From contig LVAJ01000030.1 of assembly GCA_001603005.1 (NCBI GenBank), positions 124,001-188,000 on the forward strand: a DNA stretch of 64,000 nt, in the 5' to 3' direction. Below the pieces are notes generated by a model, which was not told where the DNA came from, ran no database searches, and worked only from the letters and a program-made list of their open reading frames with translations. This document shows, one piece after another, positions 16,160 through 25,185 of this stretch. The stretch is from Clostridiales bacterium Firm_04. Lineage in GTDB: Bacteria > Bacillota > Clostridia > Oscillospirales > Ruminococcaceae. The position numbers and the translations under genes are program-made. Positions within the stretch are counted from its first letter, which is position 1. The number at the start of each line of letters is the position of its first letter.

Positions 16160-16861
16160 TTACATTTTATGGGTATAGGTGCATTCCGGCCAGCGGGAGC
16201 ATACCCAGTAATTGCCGGTCGGGGTGCCCTGCGGTACGAGCCTTGCGCCGCATTCCGGACAGATCTGCTGGAACAGCATCTTGCGCGCATCATTTTTATA
16301 CTGCACGGCTTCGACCTCATGCGCTGCGCGCGCATCGGTTCCGCGGATCTGGTTCTTGCCGATGAAATCAAAAATGTATTCGAGCTCGCCGTCGGTCAGC
16401 GTCACATGCTGCTTCTCGTTCACTTCCTGAATGATGCGCCGGAGTGCTGCAACAGAGGTGACGATGCTCGACTGCAGCGGATACGGCGGCGAGATCTGCA
16501 GCCTTGCATTGCCGTAGCCGTACATATAGACGATCGAATGCAGATAAGTCTCGAACGGCAGCGGCTTCAGCAGCTTCATCAGATATTTCATGTGATACAG
16601 ATTTTGCAGCAGCGGACTGAAATAGTCGATCTCATTGCCGTCGGTGAACTGTTTCCAGTATTTCTTCATGCCCTCGCCCTGCATGATGCCGCGGAATGTT
16701 TTCATCTCGCAGATGAAGATGCAGTGATGCGTCAGGATCAGGAAGTCGATGTGCATGGTGCGGTTATCTGCCGGAATCAGCAGATCCCGCATGATTTTCA
16801 GGTCATCGTACTGTGCAAGCATGGTTGTCAGCTGCATTTCCGGTGTCGGTTGCTGGATCAT
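16160..16861 (-). CDS. NERD-domain protein with C-terminal zinc ribbon
   Basis: 233 residues starting MIQQPTPEMQLTTMLAQYDD after a GAAGG site. The N-terminal half contains a NERD (nuclease-related) core, recognisable from HIDFLILTHHCIFICEMKTFRG. The last 40 residues form a topoisomerase-type zinc ribbon, CPECGARL...YWVCSRWPEC. NERD proteins are thought to act on DNA, but no activity can be read from this sequence. It lies 17 nt downstream of the EAL gene and 38 nt upstream of pfkA on the same strand with no hairpin between, so co-transcription is likely. Confidence 0.8.
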   Translation of the reverse strand: MIQQPTPEMQLTTMLAQYDDLKIMRDLLIPADNRTMHIDFLILTHHCIFICEMKTFRGIMQGEGMKKYWKQFTDGNEIDYFSPLLQNLYHMKYLMKLLKPLPFETYLHSIVYMYGYGNARLQISPPYPLQSSIVTSVAALRRIIQEVNEKQHVTLTDGELEYIFDFIGKNQIRGTDARAAHEVEAVQYKNDARKMLFQQICPECGARLVPQGTPTGNYWVCSRWPECTYTHKM

Positions 16862-16878
16862 AGTGTTCTTGCCTTCTT

Positions 16879-19194
16879 TCAAGTATGGGTTGTGCCGCCT
16901 GCGGGGTGCTCTGCCATGTTTTTGCGGATGTACGCTTCTGTTTCCTTCGCGGTCATCGGCTGACCGTAGAGGAAGCCCTGTGCGTAGGTGCATCCTGCGG
17001 CGCGGAGCTGTTCAGCCTGCGCAGGTGTTTCGACGCCTTCTGCGATGGTTTTGATCTGCTTTGCCGCTGCAATGCGCGCGACCGAGCGGACGATCTCCTG
17101 CACGACGGGATCCTCGTCCATGTGGATGACGAATGCGCGGTCGAGCTTGAGCATCGTGAACGGCAGCCGCTGGATATAGCTCAGCGAGGAATATCCGGTG
17201 CCGAAATCGTCCATTGCAAGCTGGACGCCTGCCTGCCGCAGCTCCTGCATGCGCGCGATCGTGATGTCGATATCCTTCAGCGCCAGCGATTCGGTCAGCT
17301 CGATCTCCAGCCAGCGCGGATCAAGCTGATTCCGCTGCAATGCTGCAAGGATCAGGTCACAGATGTTGTCGAGGTAGAAGTCCGTGCTGGTGAAGTTGAT
17401 CGACATGACGACCGGCTTGACACCCTGTGTCTGCCAGAGCTTTGCCTGCCGGCATGCCTCATTCAGCACGAAACGGGTGATATGGGTGATCAGCTGGGAT
17501 TTTTCCGCGATCGGGATGAACGATCCCGGCGAGAGCAGTCTGCCGGAAGGATGCTTCCAGCGGATCAGCGCTTCCAGTCCCATGACCTCGCCGGTTTCCA
17601 GCGAGACCTTCGGCTGATAATAAAGCGTCAGTTCATTGCGCATGACGGCATCGGTCAGTTCGGCTTCGAGGTTGCTCTCCTGAATGATGCTGTCGTGCAT
17701 TTCAGATGTATAGCGGCGGATGCTGCCGTGGATATCGCTTGCAGAGGAAAGTGCAAATTCTGCGTGCTCCATGACGTTTTCAAAGCTTTCGCCGTCAGAG
17801 GGCATGCGCGCATAGCCTGCCGAGCAGGTCAGCGAACGGCTTGCCAGCGTACCGGTCGCCATTTTCGCGAGTGCCCGCTGCACGCGCTTGACCGCCTTTT
17901 CCGGCAGCGTATCGTCGCCGGTGTCCCGCAGGATCAGCGCGAAATTGTCGCCGGAGATGCGCGCCGCAAAGCCGCCGAAGCTCAGCTGCTTGACGACCGC
18001 GCCCGCAAAGCTTTTCAGCAGCTCGTTGCCCGCGGAATAGCCGCAGGTATCGTTGATAAGGTGGAAGCGGTCGATGTCCATGACGATCACCCAGTATTTT
18101 GTACCGAGATCGCCGGTCGCCTGATAGAGCTCCTTGCCCATGCGCATGAGCTTGTTCCGATTCGGGATCCCGGTGACGGCATCCTCATAGGCGATCTGTT
18201 CGATTTTGGCATCCTTTGCCTTTTCCTGCGTGATGTCGATGACGGAGCCGCCCGCGACGAGCCTGCCGGATTCATTGCTCTCCGTGACCTTGAACCGGTA
18301 GGAATACCAGCGGTACTGCCCGTCCGCGGCGCAGATGCGCAGTTCGATGGATTCGGTCTTGTGCAGGAAATTGCGCATGTGATTGCGCATGATCTCGACA
18401 TACTGATCGTAGGTGACGGTATCGAGCGGATAGATCCTGCCGCGGAGCGCCTGCACGGTAAATTCTGCGGCGGGCATGCCGAGCATGCTCTGCAGCTTCT
18501 CCGAGGGGAACATCCGCGGGTTGCCCTGCTCGATCAGCAGAATGCCGACATCCATGAGCTCCATGGTCAGGTTATGCTGCCCGCGCGAAACGGACAGCGC
18601 TTTGGAATAGGCTTCGATCTCGGACTGCATCGTGCGGATGTCCGTAAAGTCCATGCCGATCGAAAGCAGCCATGTGACGCCGTTTTCGTCGGTTTCGACC
18701 GCGCAGGTGTTCCAGACCAGATCATGCGTCTTGCCGGCGGCATCGGTGAACGGATATTCCTTGTGCTTTGCCGCGATCAGTCCGTCGATCTCCGCTGCGG
18801 TCAGATCCTTTCTGCCGAAAAACTGCGCGATCACGTAATTTGGCTGAAAATCATCCCGCAGTGTGATGCCGGAAAGCGCGGTCAGTGCATCATTCAGCAC
18901 GGCCTCGGTAAAGGTATTGTTCCAGAGCATTGCGGGGGCGGTCAGATTTCTGACCATATCTGTGAGCCGTCTGCGGTCGGCTTCCTTTTTGCGCTTTGCC
19001 TTGCGCTCCCGGTACAGGACGATCAGGAAGCTCAGCAGAACGGCGATCAGTGCGTAGGTGTTGAAAATCAGATAGACCAGTTCATTTTTGTCGCGATGGT
19101 GAAATGCATAGATAATCAGATAGACCGTAAAAAACGCAAATGCAACCACAACTGAATAGATCAGCTGCTTTTTCTGTAATTTCACGTCGGTCAT
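16879..19194 (-). CDS. Membrane PAS-GGDEF-EAL protein, probable c-di-GMP phosphodiesterase
   Basis: 771 residues. There are two N-terminal transmembrane helices (about 10-30 and 40-61), PAS-like sensory regions (about 75-330), a GGDEF domain (about 335-490) and an EAL domain (about 510-765). The GGDEF signature is SGDNF, so cyclase activity is probably lost. The EAL domain keeps EALIRW, NFTS, ELTES, DDFGTGYSSLSY, LKLDR and AEGVET, as expected of an active phosphodiesterase. The degenerate GGDEF may bind GTP as a regulatory site (known for some family members; inferred here). It is divergent from the two-component system and the first gene of a three-gene run with the NERD gene and pfkA. Confidence 0.9.
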   Translation of the reverse strand: MTDVKLQKKQLIYSVVVAFAFFTVYLIIYAFHHRDKNELVYLIFNTYALIAVLLSFLIVLYRERKAKRKKEADRRRLTDMVRNLTAPAMLWNNTFTEAVLNDALTALSGITLRDDFQPNYVIAQFFGRKDLTAAEIDGLIAAKHKEYPFTDAAGKTHDLVWNTCAVETDENGVTWLLSIGMDFTDIRTMQSEIEAYSKALSVSRGQHNLTMELMDVGILLIEQGNPRMFPSEKLQSMLGMPAAEFTVQALRGRIYPLDTVTYDQYVEIMRNHMRNFLHKTESIELRICAADGQYRWYSYRFKVTESNESGRLVAGGSVIDITQEKAKDAKIEQIAYEDAVTGIPNRNKLMRMGKELYQATGDLGTKYWVIVMDIDRFHLINDTCGYSAGNELLKSFAGAVVKQLSFGGFAARISGDNFALILRDTGDDTLPEKAVKRVQRALAKMATGTLASRSLTCSAGYARMPSDGESFENVMEHAEFALSSASDIHGSIRRYTSEMHDSIIQESNLEAELTDAVMRNELTLYYQPKVSLETGEVMGLEALIRWKHPSGRLLSPGSFIPIAEKSQLITHITRFVLNEACRQAKLWQTQGVKPVVMSINFTSTDFYLDNICDLILAALQRNQLDPRWLEIELTESLALKDIDITIARMQELRQAGVQLAMDDFGTGYSSLSYIQRLPFTMLKLDRAFVIHMDEDPVVQEIVRSVARIAAAKQIKTIAEGVETPAQAEQLRAAGCTYAQGFLYGQPMTAKETEAYIRKNMAEHPAGGTTHT

Positions 19195-19263
19195 CTCCTC
19201 TCGGAAACGAGGGTATCCTTTTGTTCTTCACATTGTTCACAGGGCAGACTGCCCCATACTGCT

Positions 19264-19292
19264 ATTATACCAAAGAATCTGTCGCCTGTCAA
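19264..19292 (-). promoter_or_regulatory. Promoter of the EAL-NERD-pfkA run
   Basis: TTGACA (19292-19287), a 17-nt spacer and TATAAT (19269-19264) on the minus strand. Confidence 0.85.
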
Positions 19293-19320
19293 TGGATTTT
19301 CGGTAAATGTGAGCGGGAGT

Positions 19321-19363
19321 TTGCGCAGCTTTTCACAAAAAATTCACAATCTTATGGTATAAT
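19321..19363 (+). promoter_or_regulatory. Promoter with PHO-box-like direct repeats
   Basis: Two TTCACA hexamers (19332-19337 and 19343-19348) sit 11 bp apart, with a weaker TTGCGC in the same phase at 19321. They precede TATAAT (19358-19363), and no -35 hexamer is found at the right distance. Repeats of this kind with 11-bp period are the known binding sites of PhoB/PhoP-type OmpR regulators, so the downstream regulator probably activates its own gene. Confidence 0.5.
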
Positions 19364-19465
19364 AAGCTGTCTGAATGCGGGATATGCCGCAAAAAGGCGC
19401 TGAAAGCTGCGCAGATGCAGCGAATCCGCCATGCAGCAGCGATGCTGCGGAAAGGAATTTACATC

Positions 19466-20134
19466 ATGAAAATACTGATCGTGGATGACGAAGCAAATAT
19501 CCGCAGAGTCGTGCGGGAATATGCAGAATTTGAAGGCTACGAGACCGATGAGGCAGGCGACGGCATGGAAGCGGTCAGCATGGCGAAGGCGACAGATTAC
19601 GATGTCATCATCATGGACATTATGATGCCGCGGCTCGACGGCTATTCCGCCTGCAAGGAGATCCGCAAGACCAAAAATACGCCGATCATCATGCTTTCGG
19701 CGCGCGGCGAGGAATATGACAAGCTGTTCGGCTTTGAACTCGGCATTGACGATTATGTGGTCAAGCCGTTCTCCCCGAAGGAGCTGATGGCGCGCGTCAA
19801 GGCGGTCAGCCAGCGCAGAAGTGCCGCACAGCCGCAGCTGCCGGAGCGCATCTCCTTTGAGGGGCTGGAAATCGACATGGCGGGCAGAGAGGTCTATGTC
19901 AACGGACAGAAAGCCAATATGACGCCGAAGGAATATGACCTGCTGTTCTATCTCGTCAAAAACCGGAATATTGCGCTCACGCGTGACAAGCTGCTGGAGG
20001 AGGTCTGGGGATACGACTTCTTCGGAGATGACCGCACGGTGGATACCCATATCAAAATGCTCCGCAACAGTCTCGGCGAGTATCGCAAGTTTATTGTGAC
20101 GCTGAGAGGAATGGGGTATAAGTTTGAAGCGTAA
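19466..20134 (+). CDS. OmpR-family response regulator
   Basis: 222 residues from ATG 19466 (MKILIVDDEANIRRVVREY) after AAAGGA. The receiver domain (1-115) has the phospho-acceptor Asp in IIMDIMMPRLDGY and the conserved Lys in VVKPFSP. The winged-helix DNA-binding domain (about 125-222) ends in the typical VTLRGMGYKFEA. It overlaps the kinase gene by 11 nt. The promoter holds PHO-box-like repeats, so it may be a PhoP-like regulator, but the stimulus is not shown by the sequence. Confidence 0.92.
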   Translation: MKILIVDDEANIRRVVREYAEFEGYETDEAGDGMEAVSMAKATDYDVIIMDIMMPRLDGYSACKEIRKTKNTPIIMLSARGEEYDKLFGFELGIDDYVVKPFSPKELMARVKAVSQRRSAAQPQLPERISFEGLEIDMAGREVYVNGQKANMTPKEYDLLFYLVKNRNIALTRDKLLEEVWGYDFFGDDRTVDTHIKMLRNSLGEYRKFIVTLRGMGYKFEA

Positions 20135-21566
20135 AGCAAAACACAACAACAGCCTGCGCCTGACGATCTGGCTCTGGTTCATGACATTTGTCCTGCTGAC
20201 GTTCCTGCTGCTCTGGGTATGTCAGGTGCTGTTTTTGCAGAAGTTCTATGACCGGATGAAAACAAAGGATGTTGTGCGCGCTGCGGATAAGATCATAGAG
20301 CTCTATCAGTCGGGTAACTATCAGGAGCAGGAATTTGAGGAGCTTGTGTATAAAAATGACATCTGCTTTCAGCTCACGGATAAATATTACCGCAATCTGA
20401 TCTCCGCCTGTCCGAAGCGGAACTGCTTCATTCACGGGTTCCGGAGTGAGGCGGTGACGTTCCTGCGGGAAGCGACGAAGTCCGAGACCGGCGTTTATAC
20501 GGATACGCAGGAGCATCCGGTGACGCATACGCAGGTGCTGATCTATGCAAGGACGATCGGCATGAAGTCCATGCCGGAAGGCTATCTCGTCATCAATGCA
20601 TCGCTTGCGCCTGTCGGCGCGACGGTCAGCATCATCCAGAGGCAGCTCATCATTATTACGGTGATCCTTGTCATCATCGGTTTTATTTTGTCCGTGGTGG
20701 TCTCCGACCGCCTTGCAGAGCCGATCGTGCGCGTCACGAAGGATGCGGAGCAGCTTGCACACGGGCGGTATAATATCAAGTTCAACGGCAACGGCTATGA
20801 CGAAGCGGAACGGCTCGCCGAAACGCTGACCTATGCCAGCCGCGAGATCAACCGCGTCGATACCATGCAGCGCGACCTCATCGCGAATGCCTCGCATGAT
20901 CTGCGCACACCGCTGACCATGCTGAAAGCCTATGCCGAGATGATCCGCGATCTTTCCGGCGATAATCCCGTCAAGCGCGCGGAGCATTTGCAGGTCATCA
21001 TCGAGGAGACAGACCGCCTGACGGCGCTTGTCAACGATATCCTCGATCTCTCCAAGCTCGAAAACGGCAAGATGAAGCTGGAACGCTCGACCTTTGACAT
21101 CGAGCAGCGGCTGCATGAGATCGTGGACCGCTACCGCGGACTGAGCGATGTTTCCGGCTATACCTTCACGCTCGAAACGGACGGTCCCGCGGAAGTGAAC
21201 TGCGATGCCGGCAAGATCGAGCAGGTCATCTGCAACCTGATGAACAATGCGATGAACTATACCGGCGAAAACAAGCAGGTGTTCGTCACGCTGCAGCATA
21301 CCGCTGAGGGCATCCGCATTTCGGTGCGCGATACCGGTCAGGGCATGGATCAGGAAACGCTTTCGCGCATCTTTGATAAGTATTACCGCAGCGAAAACTA
21401 TAAGCGCGAGGTGCGCGGCACCGGACTCGGACTTTCGATCGTCAAGGCGATCCTGCGCCTGCATGACTATGCATTCGGCGTGGACAGCAAGGTGGGCGCC
21501 GGCTCGACCTTCTGGTTTGTGATCCATCTGGATGACAGCCACGCGGACGGGCAGTCCGGAAGCTGA
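20124..21566 (+). CDS. Sensor histidine kinase partner of the OmpR-type regulator
   Basis: 480 residues from a TTG start inside the regulator gene (translational coupling). The first transmembrane helix is about 14-38, followed by an extracellular sensor domain (about 39-165), a second helix (about 172-195) and a HAMP segment. The HisKA motif is ANASHDLRTPLTMLKAYAEM, with the phospho-accepting His. The HATPase domain has N-box NLMNNAMNYTGENK, DTGQGMDQ and GTGLGLSIVKAI. All catalytic motifs look intact. It phosphorylates the adjacent regulator. Confidence 0.92.
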   Translation: MKRKAKHNNSLRLTIWLWFMTFVLLTFLLLWVCQVLFLQKFYDRMKTKDVVRAADKIIELYQSGNYQEQEFEELVYKNDICFQLTDKYYRNLISACPKRNCFIHGFRSEAVTFLREATKSETGVYTDTQEHPVTHTQVLIYARTIGMKSMPEGYLVINASLAPVGATVSIIQRQLIIITVILVIIGFILSVVVSDRLAEPIVRVTKDAEQLAHGRYNIKFNGNGYDEAERLAETLTYASREINRVDTMQRDLIANASHDLRTPLTMLKAYAEMIRDLSGDNPVKRAEHLQVIIEETDRLTALVNDILDLSKLENGKMKLERSTFDIEQRLHEIVDRYRGLSDVSGYTFTLETDGPAEVNCDAGKIEQVICNLMNNAMNYTGENKQVFVTLQHTAEGIRISVRDTGQGMDQETLSRIFDKYYRSENYKREVRGTGLGLSIVKAILRLHDYAFGVDSKVGAGSTFWFVIHLDDSHADGQSGS

Positions 21567-21582
21567 TTTTTGTATCGGGACC

Positions 21583-21649
21583 GGGAACGGACACGGAGAA
21601 TGAAATATGGGAAACAGGGAAATGAAGATCGGAAAACGTGTCCGTTCCC
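21583..21649. repeat. 13-bp inverted repeat with 41-nt spacer
   Basis: GGGAACGGACACG (21583-21595) and CGTGTCCGTTCCC (21637-21649) are perfect inverted copies. They may form a long stem ending the two-component transcript, though no U-tract follows. The rest of 21567-21740 shows nothing recognisable and no DnaA boxes. Confidence 0.55.
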
Positions 21650-21740
21650 TGCCTGACAAAGCCGCCTAACGGATTTGCATATAACCCTGTGCAATGTGGC
21701 ACAGTTTCTTGTCAGGGTGCACAAATATCCGGATTCGCCC

Positions 21741-21769
21741 TTGACTTTTTCACGATTTTCCTGTATAAT
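21741..21769 (+). promoter_or_regulatory. rpmH operon promoter
   Basis: TTGACT (21741-21746), a 17-nt spacer and TATAAT (21764-21769). The leader to rpmH is about 135 nt. Confidence 0.9.
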
Positions 21770-21911
21770 CAAACCTTGCAGGGGTATTTGTATCTGTCCG
21801 GCTGAAATCGGACATGCTGCAAGGAAAACCTGCGCAAAATTCAATCTGTAATCCGATGCTGCCGGTGATGCGGCGGCATGATGATACAAAAGAAAAGGAG
21901 TGACGTTTTCC

Positions 21912-22046
21912 ATGAAAAGAACATATCAGCCGAAGAAGCGGCACCGCAAGATGGAGCATGGCTTCCGGAAGCGTATGGCAACCGCGAATGGCCGCAAGGT
22001 TCTGGCTCGCCGCCGTGCAAAGGGTCGTGCAAGACTGACCTACTGA
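21912..22046 (+). CDS. rpmH: 50S ribosomal protein L34
   Basis: 44 residues, [20 protein letters not shown] and so on to GRARLTY, the standard length and composition of L34. It is preceded by AAAAGGAG. L34 is part of the large ribosomal subunit. It heads the conserved rpmH-rnpA-yidD-yidC-jag block that marks the origin region in Firmicutes. dnaA is not next to it here; the gene to its left is the histidine kinase. Confidence 0.98.
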   Translation: MKRTYQPKKRHRKMEHGFRKRMATANGRKVLARRRAKGRARLTY

Positions 22047-22062
22047 TCCGATACGCAACTAA

Positions 22063-22093
22063 GAGGGCCGCAAGATGATTGTGGCTCTTTTTT
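22063..22093 (+). terminator. Partial terminator between rpmH and rnpA
   Basis: An imperfect stem GAGGGCCGCAA / TTGTGGCTC is followed by TTTTTT. It would let the abundant L34 message end early while some transcripts read into rnpA. Confidence 0.65.
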
Positions 22094-22142
22094 GCTATAC
22101 GGACAGCGAATGCTGAACTCGTTTTACCGGAGAGGAGATCCT

Positions 22143-22568
22143 ATGCTCTTCACGCAGATTCTGAACCGGAACGCCGATTTTCAGCGGCTTTACCGCTCCG
22201 GCGCGTTCTGTTCCCTCGGCTCCGCACTGATCTATGTGAAGCCGAACGGTCTGCCCTGCAACCGCCTCGGCATTACTGCAGGCAAAAAAGTCGGCAATGC
22301 AGTCCGGCGCAACCGTGCAAAGCGGATCATCCGCGCGGCATATGCTGCCGCGGAACCGCAGCTCCCGATCGGCATTGATATCGTCGTTGTCGCAAGGAGC
22401 ACACTGCCGGAGCAGTCTGCAACTGTGCTGACAGAAGCCTTCTGTACCAGAGGCGTCCGGCACTGTATCGGTGTCAGCAGCGGGGAGATCTCCGGTGCGC
22501 AGAACCAGAAGCAGAACCGGCGCAGACCGTCTTCTGCCGGCAGAAAATCCGCCGGCGCGCAGCCGTGA
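22143..22568 (+). CDS. rnpA: Ribonuclease P protein component
   Basis: 141 residues from ATG 22143 after GAGAGGAG; an upstream in-frame start lacks a site. The RNR signature [13 protein letters not shown] and the [13 protein letters not shown] segment define the family. It assists the RNase P RNA in trimming tRNA 5' ends. The C-terminal basic, Gln/Arg-rich tail (about 115-141) is longer than usual. Its stop overlaps the GTG of yidD. Confidence 0.95.
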   Translation: MLFTQILNRNADFQRLYRSGAFCSLGSALIYVKPNGLPCNRLGITAGKKVGNAVRRNRAKRIIRAAYAAAEPQLPIGIDIVVVARSTLPEQSATVLTEAFCTRGVRHCIGVSSGEISGAQNQKQNRRRPSSAGRKSAGAQP

Positions 22569-22918
22569 AGCTGCTGCGGTATCTTTATACCGCACCGATT
22601 CGATTTTACCGGCGGTTTATCTCGCCGATCTTTCCGGCAGTTTGCCGGTATCGTCCAAGCTGCTCTGCCTATGCACTCGGCGCGATCGAACGCTTCGGCA
22701 TTCTGCGCGGGACATGGCTTGGCATGCTCCGGATCCTGCGATGCAACCCGTTCTCCAAAGGCGGGTGGGATCCCGTTCCGCTTCAGTTTGATCTGCTCGG
22801 ACGGCATAAGATCGCGCAGCCGGATCCGCTTACGCCTGCACAGGCGCATGCGCTCGAATACCAATGGCTGCTGGCGCCGCGTACCCGCTGGCACGGGAAA
22901 CGGCATACAATAGAATGA
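22565..22918 (+). CDS. yidD: Membrane protein insertion efficiency factor YidD
   Basis: 117 residues from GTG 22565, overlapping rnpA by 4 nt. The family core [26 protein letters not shown] and [18 protein letters not shown] is intact, and the C-terminal extension of about 40 residues is not conserved in most members. It is a small amphipathic protein at the inner face of the membrane that assists YidC-dependent insertion. It lies between rnpA and yidC, the standard place. Confidence 0.94.
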   Translation: MKLLRYLYTAPIRFYRRFISPIFPAVCRYRPSCSAYALGAIERFGILRGTWLGMLRILRCNPFSKGGWDPVPLQFDLLGRHKIAQPDPLTPAQAHALEYQWLLAPRTRWHGKRHTIE

Positions 22919-22940
22919 TTTTCAGACGGAGGAATGTTAG

Positions 22941-24092
22941 TTGAGTCTCATTTCCAAGCTCATGGGCTGGATCCTGTACAATATCTATCAGGTTGTACAT
23001 AATTACGGCCTGTCCATGATCCTGTTCACGATCCTGATCAAGCTCGTGACACTTCCGAGCAGCTATAAAATGCAGGTCAATCAGTCCCGCATGGCACTGG
23101 TCGCACCGAAGCTCGAAAAGATCAAGAAGTCCTTCCCGAATAACCCGACGCGCGTGCAGGAGGAGCAGAACAAGCTCTATACGGAGGAGGGCATCAACCC
23201 GAGCTCCGGCTGTCTGAGCTCGCTGATCACCATTTTGCTGCTGTTCCCTGTGTTCTTCGTCGTGCTCCGTCCGCTGACCTATATCCTGCGTCTGCCGACG
23301 GATCAGATCAATGAGGCAAAGGGGCTGCTGACACAGTGGCTTGTCAATTTCGGCACCTATGCAAAGCTCGAAGATGCAGAAAAGTTCGTCAACGGCAGAC
23401 CGGAGCTGCTTCTTTTGCAGCATGCAAAGGATCATCCGGAGATCTTTGACTCGATGCCGGACTTTTTGCAGAAGCTGCGCGGCTTTGACAATACCTTCCT
23501 TGGGTTTGACCTTGCCGGCGTGCCTTCGCTGCATCCGGAGAACGGCTGGAGCTTTACGAATCTGATGCTCGTGCTCCTGCCGATCCTTGCAGCACTGGTT
23601 TATCTGCTGCATACGTTCGTCACACAGAGACACAGCAAGAAAGCGAATCCGGATGCTGCAAGTCAGATGGGCGCGATGAATGCAATGCTGTATCTCTCCC
23701 CGCTGATGACCGTCTGGATCGGTCTGAAAGCACCTGCCGGTCTGAGCTTCTACTGGCTGGTCAATGCTGTGCTTTCGCTCGTCCAGCAGCTTGCACTTTA
23801 TAAGTATCTTTCCGGTCCGCGTCTGGAACGCATCAATGAAAAGGAAAAGGCAAAGCAGATCGCCAAGGGACCGGGCTGGATGCAGCGCATGATGGAACAG
23901 TCCGCACAGATGCAGGCGGAGCAGAACGGCACCGCAGGCAATTCGTCGAAATATGACGACGGCGATGACGGCATGTCCCGCAAGGAGCGCGCCGAATATG
24001 AAAAAGCGCTGATTGAAGCGGCAAGAAAACGCGCCGCTTTGAAATACGGAGAGGAAACACCGAAGAACGACGATTTGTCAGATAATACGTGA
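22941..24092 (+). CDS. yidC: Membrane protein insertase YidC/Oxa1 family
   Basis: 383 residues from a TTG start, supported by GGAGG 8 nt upstream. The five-helix Oxa1 core is visible: a helix near YGLSMILFTILIKLVTLPSS with the conserved hydrophilic groove Arg region QSRMALVAPKLEKI, the helix SGCLSSLITILLLFPVFFVV, and C-terminal helices near LMLVLLPILAALVYLL and YWLVNAVLSLVQQL. The insert between helices 2 and 3 is longer than usual (about 120-200). The charged C-terminal tail (about 300-383) fits ribosome contact. It integrates proteins into the membrane. Confidence 0.95.
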   Translation: MSLISKLMGWILYNIYQVVHNYGLSMILFTILIKLVTLPSSYKMQVNQSRMALVAPKLEKIKKSFPNNPTRVQEEQNKLYTEEGINPSSGCLSSLITILLLFPVFFVVLRPLTYILRLPTDQINEAKGLLTQWLVNFGTYAKLEDAEKFVNGRPELLLLQHAKDHPEIFDSMPDFLQKLRGFDNTFLGFDLAGVPSLHPENGWSFTNLMLVLLPILAALVYLLHTFVTQRHSKKANPDAASQMGAMNAMLYLSPLMTVWIGLKAPAGLSFYWLVNAVLSLVQQLALYKYLSGPRLERINEKEKAKQIAKGPGWMQRMMEQSAQMQAEQNGTAGNSSKYDDGDDGMSRKERAEYEKALIEAARKRAALKYGEETPKNDDLSDNT

Positions 24093-24130
24093 TTTCTCCC
24101 GAACTTTCTGATGAAAGGGGAATTGACCAC

Positions 24131-25141
24131 ATGACTGAGATTTTCACCGCCTCAAGCATTGAGGAGGCGAAGCAGATGGCTGCGGACGCATTCGGCGTTC
24201 CGGCATCTGAAATCGACTTCAAAGTAATCGAGGAGCCGAAGCGCTCGCTGCTGAGCGGCTTGTTCGGCAAGAAAGAGGAATTTCGCGTTGAGGCGTCCTA
24301 TACAGCGCCCGCCGCGCCGCAGGCAGAACCGGTGATCGAAGCAGAGCCGGAGATCACGGAACCGGAAATCGCTGCGGAGCCGGAAACGGATGCGGAGATT
24401 GAGATCGCGGAAGAAACCGATAAGCCGGAGGCTTCTCCGGAGGTTCAGCTCGAAAAAATGCAGATCGGTGCTGCGTATCTGGAACAGGTGCTCGCACAGC
24501 TTGCACCGGAGGTCAAGGCTGCCGGCAGGCTCGAAAACGGCATTTCCTTTACGCTGGAGGGCAACGGCGCCGGCTCACTGATCGGCAGACGCGGTGATAC
24601 GCTGGATGCATTGCAGTACCTCACCTCGATGGTCGCAAACCGCGGCGACAAGGATTATGTCCGCCTGACGATCGACACCTGCGGCTATCGCGAAAAGCGC
24701 AGAAAAGCGCTGCAGGATCTCGCACAGCGCATCAGCAAGAGCGTGCTCCGCACCGGCAGAAGCGTCGCGCTGGAGCCGATGAATCCCTATGAGCGCCGCA
24801 TCATCCATTCCGCCGTGACCGAGATCGAGGGCGTTTCCTCACATTCGTCCGGCGAGGAGCCGAACCGCAAGGTCATCATCACGAACGATTCGGCGCCGGA
24901 TTACAAGAAGGATGACAAGAATGCACGCGGCTTCCGCAGCGGAAACGGTCGCTACGACCGGAACGACCGCGGCAGAGGCGGCAAGCAGCGCAGTCATGAC
25001 CGCCGCGATCGCCGTGACCGCAGACCGAGCGGCGAAGGCCCGCGCAAGCTTGACCTTTCGACCAGCTTTGAAAAGGATTACAAGCGTCCGAAGCCGGAGG
25101 ATTCCCTGAACGCCGGCGTCTACGGAAAAATTGATATCTGA
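24131..25141 (+). CDS. jag: RNA-binding protein Jag/KhpB
   Basis: 336 residues from ATG 24131 (MTEIFTASSIEEAKQMAADA) after AAAGGGG; a GTG at 24089 overlaps the yidC stop but has no site. It has a Jag N-terminal domain (about 1-52), an acidic Glu/Pro-rich linker (about 55-115), a type II KH domain around LIGRRGDTLDALQYL, and an R3H domain around MNPYERRIIHSAV. A long Arg/Gly/Asp-rich tail (about 260-320) is typical of RNA-binding extensions. It forms the KhpA/KhpB RNA-binding pair that influences cell division in other Firmicutes. Confidence 0.93.
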   Translation: MTEIFTASSIEEAKQMAADAFGVPASEIDFKVIEEPKRSLLSGLFGKKEEFRVEASYTAPAAPQAEPVIEAEPEITEPEIAAEPETDAEIEIAEETDKPEASPEVQLEKMQIGAAYLEQVLAQLAPEVKAAGRLENGISFTLEGNGAGSLIGRRGDTLDALQYLTSMVANRGDKDYVRLTIDTCGYREKRRKALQDLAQRISKSVLRTGRSVALEPMNPYERRIIHSAVTEIEGVSSHSSGEEPNRKVIITNDSAPDYKKDDKNARGFRSGNGRYDRNDRGRGGKQRSHDRRDRRDRRPSGEGPRKLDLSTSFEKDYKRPKPEDSLNAGVYGKIDI

Positions 25142-25185
25142 TGAATCGGGCGGCGATTTTGCCGCCCTTTCTTTTTGAGGTAAAT

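Noticed and set aside
16885-19155. A plus-strand open frame of 756 codons opposite the EAL gene
   Set aside because: It is antisense to a protein with clear EAL motifs. Its composition is Arg/Asp/Leu/Cys-rich, typical of a shadow frame.
21567-21740. oriC with DnaA boxes next to rpmH
   Set aside because: No TTATCCACA-type boxes or AT-rich unwinding element were seen, and dnaA is not adjacent.
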